DNA of 33,695 nt from Promethearchaeota archaeon (GTDB lineage: Archaea; Asgardarchaeota; Lokiarchaeia; Sigyniarchaeales; SOKP01). Below, piece after piece: positions 24,386 to 31,537 of this stretch. The stretch lies in NCBI GenBank assembly GCA_016839745.1, contig JAEOTS010000024.1, positions 1 to 33,695 of the forward strand, in the 5' to 3' direction. The notes beneath the pieces were generated by a model. The model was given only the letters and a program-made list of their open reading frames with translations, made no database searches and was not told the origin of the DNA. The number at the start of each line of letters is the position of its first letter. Positions within the stretch are counted from its first letter, which is position 1. A program made the position numbers and the translations under genes.

Positions 24386-25312
24386 CTAGAAATCAAAATA
24401 ATCTTCCAATAAATGCTTTGGTTCAAGTTTCTTAGGGTTTTCAAGCTGTAAGTAATAATCTAACGAATTTAGAACAGCATCTAAAGGTAGCACTCCTACT
24501 AACTCGGTCCCAATGACGGATACTCCATAACGTGCAGCTTCAATCCGTACGAGTTCCATCTGACGATAAAGAGGAGTTTTTTTAAAGTTAATATTGCTAA
24601 TACCCACTTGAACGCAATCCCTATCTTTTAACTCGGTACCCATTGCTTTAACATTTACTAATCCTCCCGATTGCAAGTGTATCGCTTTAGCTACTTTTTT
24701 TGCTATTTTTACATCTTTAGTCCCTAGGTTGATGTTAAAGCTAATAAGAGGATACCTAGCTCCCGTAATAGTAGCGCCTGCGGTTTGATGGAATTTAGAG
24801 AGCCCAAAATCTGGTTTTCTTCTTGGATCTTTTTCAATACTTTCTTTCAATCCCTCATATTCCCCGAGTCGTATGTTATCAATATTTTTTCTTTCTGGAA
24901 TGTCAGCCGATTCTTCATATAAATATACCGGAACCCCTTCTTTTACCATTTCTTCAGCAAATCTTTTTGATAATTCAATACACTCTTCAATTGAAACATT
25001 TTGAGCGGGGACAAACGGTACTACATCAATCGCACCTATGCGGGGATGTTGACCTTTATGTTTGTTCATATCAATTAATTCTATTGCCTTTTTAGCGGCA
25101 GCAATATTTGCACTTAAAACGGCTTCAGGAGCGCCCACAAAAGTAATAACTGCTCTATTGTAATCTGAATCGTATTGAACGTCAACAATTCTAGTTTTTG
25201 GGGTATTTTTAATTTCAGAAACGATCTGTTCGACTTTACTTCCATTTGTGCCTTCACTATAGTTCGGTACGGACTCAACGATCTTTTTGATTTTATTTTC
25301 CATAATAATCAT
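24386..25312 (-). CDS. ftcD: Glutamate formimidoyltransferase (transferase domains only)
   Basis: Moves the formimino group from N-formimino-L-glutamate to tetrahydrofolate, giving glutamate and 5-formimino-THF, the last step of histidine breakdown in this route. The 308 residues correspond to the N- and intermediate formiminotransferase subdomains: VPNYSEGTNGSKVEQIV at the start, GAPEAVLSANIAAAKKAIELIDM, HKGQHPRIGAIDVVPFVP (the catalytic and folate-binding loop), YLYEESA and NINLGTKD. The cyclodeaminase domain fused to it in animals is absent, and no separate gene for it lies in the window. ATG 25312 or 25303 may start it; neither has a clear ribosome binding site. The gene lies 25 bases after the U32 gene on the same strand and is convergent with hutI. 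Confidence 0.95.
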   Translation of the reverse strand: MIIMENKIKKIVESVPNYSEGTNGSKVEQIVSEIKNTPKTRIVDVQYDSDYNRAVITFVGAPEAVLSANIAAAKKAIELIDMNKHKGQHPRIGAIDVVPFVPAQNVSIEECIELSKRFAEEMVKEGVPVYLYEESADIPERKNIDNIRLGEYEGLKESIEKDPRRKPDFGLSKFHQTAGATITGARYPLISFNINLGTKDVKIAKKVAKAIHLQSGGLVNVKAMGTELKDRDCVQVGISNINFKKTPLYRQMELVRIEAARYGVSVIGTELVGVLPLDAVLNSLDYYLQLENPKKLEPKHLLEDYFDF

Positions 25313-25337
25313 GAAAGTATAACTATAATATTACTAA

Positions 25338-26600
25338 TTATAAAGAATATTTTTTCAACTTATAGGTTTTATCAGTGAAAATATAGATTGTATCTTCTCC
25401 GTTACCAATTACTCTCCCATCAACACGCAACTTTATACTAATTTTATGTTTTGCGGTGCCTTGTGGAGTTTTGTCTACCAATTTACCGTCGTAGATTATT
25501 TGTTTAGCCTTTTGATGCAAATAGGTGTCTGTTTTTTTGCCCATGATAACAACATCGTCGTTTTTCTTTAAATAACCATTGTTTAGAGAAATAAGTGCAT
25601 AGTTTTCTTTTGGATAATACTCTTTAATTATACCTAATCTTATATATCTAAAATGCGATAAATTTGCTGGTGATTTATGTTGATGATCTTCTTCTGTAAT
25701 TCTCTTAAAGTAAAATCCCGGAGTAAATCCACGATTATATACTTTCTTTAATTCTGTTACCCATTTACCAGCTTTTTTTTTTGTAAACGTACCCTCGTAA
25801 TACGCTTCAATAGCCTCACGATATGTTTTCGTAACAATCTCTACATAATGTGGGTGTCGCATTCTACCTTCAATTTTAAATGCGTCAACCTTAGCTTCGA
25901 TAAATTGGGGAATATAGGAAATTGTACACAAGTCCCTTGAATTCATAAATCTTACTCCATCATATATGTATTCAGCACCAGATTCTTCCCTTACCCACCA
26001 CCGTCTTCTACAAGGTTGTATGCAACTCCCCCGATTCGCGGATTTTTCTTCTGTACCACAAATATCTTGAGAGAAATAACACCTACCGCTTATAGAAGTA
26101 CACATTGCTCCGTGAATAAAAATTTCTATTTCGGATTTGGTGAGATTCCTCTTTATTTCTTTAATTTTCTCTAACGATAGTTCTCTTGCCAGTATCAATC
26201 TTTCTGCTCCTAAATTCTCGTAAAATCTTGCAGATAAAGAGTTAGATACATTGCATTGTGTAGACACATGAAATCGCACTCTCATTTCTTTTGCTATTTC
26301 AATAGCTGCAATATCGTGTACAATAAATGCATGAATCCCTGCTTCTTTTCCTTTTTCTATGATATCGCGTAAGTGGTTTAATTCGTTATCATATACCAAA
26401 ATATTTGTAGCTAAATATGCTTTTAACCCAACTTTGCGGCAAAAATCCATAACTTTATTTAAATTCTCCAAAGCGATATTTTCAGATCGCATACGCATAT
26501 TGAATTTTTCAATTCCAAAATAAACTGAGTCAGCGTATTGAGAAGCTGCTTTAATGGATTTTAAATTTTTAGCTGGAGCTAGTAATTCAACTTTTTTCAT
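25338..26600 (-). CDS. U32-family protein, TrhP/RlhA-type RNA hydroxylation class
   Basis: U32 peptidase-family protein of 420 residues. It starts with LLAPAKNLKSIKAA.. and YFGIEKFNMRMRS, a TIM-barrel-like domain, then the U32 signature region EIFIHGAMCTSISGRCYFS, followed by more cysteines in DICGT and GSCIQPCRRRW. Four or more conserved cysteines here are the probable Fe-S ligands. AFKIEGRMRHPHYVEIVTKTYREAI is the C-terminal family motif, followed by a beta-barrel domain. Members once called collagenase-like peptidases (YegQ/TrhP, YdcP/RlhA) are known to be needed for hydroxylation of tRNA U34 or 23S rRNA; protease activity should not be assumed. I start at ATG 26600; TTG 26609 would add MFY. 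It probably shares a transcript with ftcD. Confidence 0.88.
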   Translation of the reverse strand: MKKVELLAPAKNLKSIKAASQYADSVYFGIEKFNMRMRSENIALENLNKVMDFCRKVGLKAYLATNILVYDNELNHLRDIIEKGKEAGIHAFIVHDIAAIEIAKEMRVRFHVSTQCNVSNSLSARFYENLGAERLILARELSLEKIKEIKRNLTKSEIEIFIHGAMCTSISGRCYFSQDICGTEEKSANRGSCIQPCRRRWWVREESGAEYIYDGVRFMNSRDLCTISYIPQFIEAKVDAFKIEGRMRHPHYVEIVTKTYREAIEAYYEGTFTKKKAGKWVTELKKVYNRGFTPGFYFKRITEEDHQHKSPANLSHFRYIRLGIIKEYYPKENYALISLNNGYLKKNDDVVIMGKKTDTYLHQKAKQIIYDGKLVDKTPQGTAKHKISIKLRVDGRVIGNGEDTIYIFTDKTYKLKKYSL

Positions 26601-26754
26601 ATAAAACAAGATCAGAATTCAAATTTTGCTCTAATTAATGTATATTATAAGGAAAAATAAAATTTTCTTTTATACTCTCAATTTGATTAGAATAAATAAA
26701 ATCAAATTTGATTATTTCCTTTTTTAATAATAAATAACAAATCACATTAGGAAC

Positions 26755-27231
26755 ATGAGTCAAGAAAACAAAATGAGAATATCGAAAGACGAATATTTTT
26801 TAAAAATTGCTGAACTCGTATCTAAAAGGAGTACTTGTATAAAGCGTAATGTGGGTTCAGTGTTAGTTAAAGATTCTCATATTTTATCAACGGGATATAA
26901 TGGGGCTCCATCAGGATTTAAGCATTGCACTTCAAAAACATGCGTGAGACAGAACTTAAAAAGTGGAGAGAAACCAGAATTATGTCGAGGTGTGCATTCA
27001 GAAATTAATTGTATCATCCAAGCCGCCATTCATGGTACTTCAATCCAAGGTAACACAACTCTTTATACTACACATTTTCCTTGTATGGCCTGTTTAAAAT
27101 TAATCATTAACGCTGGAATCAAAAAACTTGTATATAAGGAAGGATATAATATGGAAAATAAGATAAAAGAAGAATTGTTGAATGAATCCAAATTAGACGT
27201 CCAACAACTTAATTTTAAGAAAAATCTATAA
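26755..27231 (+). CDS. dCMP deaminase, ComEB type
   Basis: Zinc hydrolase deaminating dCMP to dUMP for thymidylate synthesis. The 158 residues contain the catalytic HSE (His81, Glu83) and PCMAC (Cys110, Cys113), and GYNGAPSGFKHC that binds the pyrimidine nucleotide. A second possible zinc site, formed by Cys58, Cys63 and Cys77 with a nearby His, is typical of the T4/ComEB dCMP deaminases rather than cytidine or tRNA adenosine deaminases. ATG at 26755 is preceded by TTAGGAAC, an acceptable ribosome binding site. It is followed 35 bases later by aspartate kinase, possibly on one transcript, although the two pathways are unrelated. Confidence 0.92.
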   Translation: MSQENKMRISKDEYFLKIAELVSKRSTCIKRNVGSVLVKDSHILSTGYNGAPSGFKHCTSKTCVRQNLKSGEKPELCRGVHSEINCIIQAAIHGTSIQGNTTLYTTHFPCMACLKLIINAGIKKLVYKEGYNMENKIKEELLNESKLDVQQLNFKKNL

Positions 27232-27266
27232 GTTCCTAAATTTTTCTAATACCAATAAAAGAATAA

Positions 27267-28709
27267 TTGAGAGTTTTGGTTATATTGGAAAAAAGTAAAA
27301 AATCTCTTACAGTTATGAAGTTTGGGGGTTCTTGCTTACAAAATAAGGATTCTTATCTTCAGATTACAAATATTGTTGAAAAGTATATGAAATCTACAAG
27401 AGTGTTGATTGTTGTTTCTGCTATACAGGGAATGACAAATAAATTAATAGATTTCTATGAAAAATCTTGTAAAGAAGAAATCAATTGTGATCTTCTTGTT
27501 GAAGAAATATACAATTTACATATTCAACTTGTTGATGAGATTTTAGACAAGGATCGGTTTGAATATGGCGAAACGGTAGAGTTTCTTCAAACTAATATTG
27601 AAGAATTAAAGCAACTAGGGCGACTTATTAAATTAATCCGTCCTAGTGCTGATATCTATGACTTGGTTGTATCATTCGGAGAAAAACTCAGCACTTTCCT
27701 TTTAACTAAATATTTATCTTCAAGTGGTTTTAAATCAAATCATATTTTCTCTGATAAAATTATAATAACAGATGATAATTTTGGACGCGCGCTTCCTTTA
27801 CTTGAAGAAACAGAGGTACTTGTAAAAGAAAAATTATATCCTCTCTTAAGATCAGATATGAATACTTTAGTTTGCGTAAGTGGATATTATGGTTCTACGA
27901 AAGACAATAAAATTTCCACTCTAGGGAGAGGAGGAACTGATTTATCGGCAGCTATACTGGCATATGCTCTTCGCAATCTATTTCTATGTAAAATTATATA
28001 TTGGAAAGATGTAAAAGGCTTTTTGAATGCAGATCCAAGGGTAGCTAAAAAAACATCCCTCATAAGAAATATTTCTTATAAAGAAGCTAAAGAGTTAGCG
28101 TTTTTCGGTACTAAAGTACTCCACCCTTTATGTCTTGATGTTAATGAAAAAGGAAAAATTCCATCTGAAATCAGGTATTTCAGTGAACCAGATTCAGAAG
28201 ATTTTACTACCATTACTAAAGAAATAGTTAAGGGTGATGATGTCATTAAAGCTATAACATCTATAGAAAAACTCTCAATGGTCACCTTAGAAAGTGATAC
28301 TATGGTTCCATTATCTGGGACTGCTTCGAAATTGTTTTCCCTTTTAGGTGATAATAATATAAATATCGTCTTTATATCACAAAGTTCCTCAGAAAACAAT
28401 ATAACTTTTGGTATCGAATATGAGGATTCAATGAAAGCAAGTTTTCTATTAAGGAATTCCGATTTTTTTGGAGAAAAATGGTTTAAAATAAAGATAGATA
28501 ATGAAATTTCTTTAGTTGCTGTCATCGGAGCGGGAATCCTTTACACTCCTGGAATAGCAGGTAGAGTGTTCACATCTTTAGGAGATAACAATATTAATAT
28601 AAAAGCGATCGCACAAGGATCTTCTGAATTGAACTTTACAGCAATAATTGATAGAGAGAATTGTAGAAAAGCCGTTAATGTACTATATGACGCTTTTATC
28701 ACTCGGTAG
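27267..28709 (+). CDS. Aspartate kinase with tandem ACT domains
   Basis: Phosphorylates aspartate as the first step to lysine, threonine, methionine and diaminopimelate-type products. The kinase domain starts at TVMKFGGSCLQNKDSY and includes VVSFGEKLST, VSGYYGSTKDNKISTLGRGGTDLSAAILA and VKGFLNADPRV. Two ACT units follow, SMVTLESDTMVPLSGTASK..LGDNNINIVFISQSSSE and SLVAVIGAGILYTPGIAGR..LGDNNINIKAIAQGSSE, which in relatives bind the feedback inhibitor (lysine or threonine). The 480 residues are normal for a monofunctional enzyme, with no homoserine dehydrogenase attached. TTG 27267 is the longest start; TTG 27276 or 27285 are equally plausible. The 3' end converges with the PGI-like gene with 20 bases between stops. 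Confidence 0.95.
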   Translation: MRVLVILEKSKKSLTVMKFGGSCLQNKDSYLQITNIVEKYMKSTRVLIVVSAIQGMTNKLIDFYEKSCKEEINCDLLVEEIYNLHIQLVDEILDKDRFEYGETVEFLQTNIEELKQLGRLIKLIRPSADIYDLVVSFGEKLSTFLLTKYLSSSGFKSNHIFSDKIIITDDNFGRALPLLEETEVLVKEKLYPLLRSDMNTLVCVSGYYGSTKDNKISTLGRGGTDLSAAILAYALRNLFLCKIIYWKDVKGFLNADPRVAKKTSLIRNISYKEAKELAFFGTKVLHPLCLDVNEKGKIPSEIRYFSEPDSEDFTTITKEIVKGDDVIKAITSIEKLSMVTLESDTMVPLSGTASKLFSLLGDNNINIVFISQSSSENNITFGIEYEDSMKASFLLRNSDFFGEKWFKIKIDNEISLVAVIGAGILYTPGIAGRVFTSLGDNNINIKAIAQGSSELNFTAIIDRENCRKAVNVLYDAFITR

Positions 28710-28729
28710 TAAAAAAAGGAAGAGATAAA

Positions 28730-29974
28730 TTACTCTTCAAAGAATTTTTGATTAAATACTCTCATAGCTAATTTTTTTCTAGTAGTCTTTCTAAGGTCAG
28801 GTGAACTCTTGTTTTTTAATGCCTCATTTCCAATTTCTTTTCCTATAATCACTTTTGGATTGTCTGACCAGTTTACATCCAATAATAAACATAAATAATA
28901 AACACATGATTGGATAAAAGCGATTAAATTACCCATATTATATTCGTCCGAACGACTAATTGTGATTTTTGCGGAAGGAACTTCTTGTTCCAATAATGCT
29001 TGAAATGTAGCATCTGCTTGATAATTTACAATAGTTTGAGCTGTTTGATTGTTGACATAACTTATTGAAGATTCTAAAATTAAATCTGGTTCTTCATTTA
29101 CTATAGTCCATAATACCGGAATTACAGCGCCTTTTGTTCCCCCTAAGAGATACTCCAATACGGAATGCTGGCACAAAGGAGCAGATTGATAAGTCCCAAT
29201 TAAACCTTTTTCTTCTTTTCCAGTACTTTCTGAAATTTCTTGAACAAATAATCCTACACTTCCTTCAAGATTCAACGAATATGGCATAGAAAAGACAAGC
29301 TTAAACCCTTTTTTGTACAAATTATAAAGAAACACGGAAAAATTTAATGCGGGATTGTCATCAAAATTCATATATTTAATATAACCAGTATTTAATCCTT
29401 TTAAGAAATCTTTAACATCAATACCTAACAGAAACGCAGGAAGAATTCCGACATTAGTAATTGATCCAGCAAAACGACCAGTAAGATCCGGAACTTCGAG
29501 AATGGGACACCCAATATTCTCTAACATACGATACATAGTTCCTTTTGAAGAGAGTCCTAAAAACTTATAATTATTTTTTGAGAAAATTCCAATGGTAGAA
29601 TTTACATCTAAAGTCTCTCCTCCCCTGGAAATGGGTATAACAACTGAATCTTCTGGTTTTGTCTCTTCAAGGCACTTTTTCAGCTCCACAGCTCGAGAAC
29701 TTGTTATTGGATATAATTTCTTCTTAGACAAATGTCTCAAAGCAAGTAGAGTCTGGATTGAGCCTCCTGTTCCTAAAACTATCACATTTTTTATTTTATC
29801 ACCTAAGAAATCCTTGGAGGTTTGCTGAATTTCTCCCATGTCGATATACGATTCAGTATCAGTAAAAAATGGTGGATCCCATTTACTTTTGTTCGACAAA
29901 ACAATTTTTTTCGATATCTCTAGTAAATTGACATCAATTTTTGGATAATATTCAAAATTTAAAAATACACTCAT
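28730..29974 (-). CDS. Phosphoglucose isomerase-like SIS-domain protein
   Basis: Interconverts glucose-6-phosphate and fructose-6-phosphate if it keeps the family's activity. The 414 residues carry two SIS folds: VIVLGTGGSIQTLLALRHL and PISRGGETLD in the first (phosphate binding), then GRFAGSITNVGILPAFLLGID, VQEISESTGKEEKGL (equivalent of the PGI ES-GK active-site Glu segment), QHSVLEYLLGG (His of PGI's H-Q/E-L motif) and C-terminal DNPKVIIGKEIGNEAL, corresponding to the PGI DQ-GVE-GK lysine region. The last is diverged (Lys-Val-Ile instead of Gly-Val-Glu), so the substrate could differ. Upstream ribosome binding site GGTG is 8 bases before ATG 29974. The gene is divergent from radA across 244 bases. 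Confidence 0.85.
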   Translation of the reverse strand: MSVFLNFEYYPKIDVNLLEISKKIVLSNKSKWDPPFFTDTESYIDMGEIQQTSKDFLGDKIKNVIVLGTGGSIQTLLALRHLSKKKLYPITSSRAVELKKCLEETKPEDSVVIPISRGGETLDVNSTIGIFSKNNYKFLGLSSKGTMYRMLENIGCPILEVPDLTGRFAGSITNVGILPAFLLGIDVKDFLKGLNTGYIKYMNFDDNPALNFSVFLYNLYKKGFKLVFSMPYSLNLEGSVGLFVQEISESTGKEEKGLIGTYQSAPLCQHSVLEYLLGGTKGAVIPVLWTIVNEEPDLILESSISYVNNQTAQTIVNYQADATFQALLEQEVPSAKITISRSDEYNMGNLIAFIQSCVYYLCLLLDVNWSDNPKVIIGKEIGNEALKNKSSPDLRKTTRKKLAMRVFNQKFFEE

Positions 29975-30208
29975 GTTTTAAACACCAATTGAAAATATTC
30001 TGGTTGTAATAAGGTAATAATGTTTTACGCAAATATGAATTCTGCTAATCGCATGATAAAGATATTTCTATCAATTGGTCATTTATTAATGTACTAATAT
30101 TTTAGAATTCTAATAAATTAGGTGTCTATTCCTTTTAAAATAACTTTTACAATACTTATACAATAATTAATAAGAAATATAAAAATAACACTAAATTTTA
30201 ATAGAAAA

Positions 30209-30214
30209 GTGATT
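30209..30214 (+). promoter_or_regulatory. Ribosome binding site deciding the radA TTG start
   Basis: GTGATT matches the archaeal complement GGTGATC closely and lies four bases before TTG 30219. This supports the non-ATG start that includes the zinc-finger unit. Confidence 0.5.
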
Positions 30215-30218
30215 AGTA

Positions 30219-31475
30219 TTGGCTAAAGCAAGCGAAACAGATAATGGAGGTCAATCTGATATTGGAGCGCCTTATTATTGCCAAGAATGTAAACGCAATC
30301 ATACTAAAGGTAAGATTTACAAGGAACATTTAAATTTTGCTAGATTTGAATCAAAAAATGAAGAATCTATCGAAATTGAATCTGAATCTGATGAATTAGA
30401 ACTAGAAGATCAACACTCTCTAGAAGAAGAGAAAGATATTCTTACTGAAATGGATGAAGAAGAAGACCAAAACGAAATTGAAGAAGATGAAGATTTTGAC
30501 GATGAGGTTCTAACCTTAGATAGCGATAAAAGTGTTTGTGTAGACGCAGTCAAAAAACTTCCGGGTGTAGGAGAAGCCACACTTAAAAAACTTATAAAAG
30601 CAGGATTCAGTAGCCTAGAGTCTATCGCATACACCCCACCTAGTATAATTCAAGAAGAATCTGGTTTGGGAGATAAAACAACAGCAAAACTAATAAAAGC
30701 GTCAATGGATAAGCTTGATATTGGATTTAAGTCCGCAGAGGATGTGTGGGAACACAGAAGGAATATAGCAAGAATTACAACAGGTAGTCAAGAGCTTGAC
30801 AATCTTTTCGGTGGTGGAATTGAGACTGGATGTGTCGTTGAGTTTTTCGGTGAATTTAGGACGGGTAAAACTCAATTAGCTCATATGTTATGTGTCAATG
30901 TTCAATTACCAAGAGAAGATGGTGGTTTAAATGGAAACGCATTGTATATAGACACTGAAGGTACTTTCAGGCCAGAAAGAATTATTCAAATGGCTGAAGG
31001 ACTTGACTTAGATCATAAGAAAATTTTAAAAAATATAGTTTTTGGGCGAGCCTATAATTCTGATCACCAAATATTGTTGATAAAAGAAGCAACGAATCTT
31101 ATTAAAGAGAAAAATATAAAACTTATTATCGTAGATTCATTGATTGGACATTTTAGAAGCGAATATGTTGGAAGGGGTACTCTAGCAAATCGGCAGCAGA
31201 CTATAAACACTCACTTGCACGATTTATTAAGATTAACAGACATTTTTCCTGATTTATGCATCATTGTAACAAACCAAGTTCAATCAAAGCCTGATGTTTT
31301 TTATGGAAATCCAACTGTTGCAGCCGGGGGAAATATAGTAGCACATGGATCAACAATTAGAGTCTATTTGAGAAAAGGTAAAGGTGAACAGCGAGTAGCA
31401 AAAATGATAGATGCCCCGCATTTACCCGAAGGGGAAGCAGTGTTTTCAATAACTGAAAACGGGATTACAGATTAG
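30219..31475 (+). CDS. radA: RadA recombinase with extra N-terminal zinc-finger/acidic region
   Basis: Archaeal Rad51/RecA homologue that forms filaments on single-stranded DNA for homologous recombination. The core is standard: helix-hairpin-helix DNA-binding domain (about 107-165, [20 protein letters not shown]), polymerisation motif FKSA (170-173), Walker A GEFRTGKT (211-218, Lys217), FRPERI, Walker [16 protein letters not shown], the L1/L2 region, and a final [10 protein letters not shown] strand. The 418 residues exceed typical RadA by about 80-90. The extra N-terminus has a [15 protein letters not shown] unit (Cys21, Cys24, His28, His37) likely to bind zinc, then a very acidic linker (about 45-105). 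The start is TTG 30219, supported by GTGATT four bases upstream. It is divergent from the PGI-like gene and convergent with the membrane protein at 31538. Confidence 0.96.
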   Translation: MAKASETDNGGQSDIGAPYYCQECKRNHTKGKIYKEHLNFARFESKNEESIEIESESDELELEDQHSLEEEKDILTEMDEEEDQNEIEEDEDFDDEVLTLDSDKSVCVDAVKKLPGVGEATLKKLIKAGFSSLESIAYTPPSIIQEESGLGDKTTAKLIKASMDKLDIGFKSAEDVWEHRRNIARITTGSQELDNLFGGGIETGCVVEFFGEFRTGKTQLAHMLCVNVQLPREDGGLNGNALYIDTEGTFRPERIIQMAEGLDLDHKKILKNIVFGRAYNSDHQILLIKEATNLIKEKNIKLIIVDSLIGHFRSEYVGRGTLANRQQTINTHLHDLLRLTDIFPDLCIIVTNQVQSKPDVFYGNPTVAAGGNIVAHGSTIRVYLRKGKGEQRVAKMIDAPHLPEGEAVFSITENGITD

Positions 31476-31477
31476 AG

Positions 31478-31537
31478 TAAAAAAAAAAGATGCTTTTAAT
31501 AAAATAATAAAAAATAGATTTATAAAAATAATAAAAT
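31478..31537 (-). terminator. T-rich termination region of the membrane protein gene
   Basis: Read on the minus strand, the bases after the stop codon are T-rich and end in a run of at least ten T. This 62-base gap separates the gene from the convergent radA. No clear hairpin is present. Confidence 0.4.

Noticed and set aside
24823..25095. 90-codon plus-strand frame inside ftcD
   Set aside because: It is antisense to a well-conserved enzyme and has no family features or ribosome binding site.
25338..26600. Secreted collagenase/peptidase
   Set aside because: There is no signal peptide, and the conserved cysteines match U32 members linked to RNA hydroxylation rather than protease sites.
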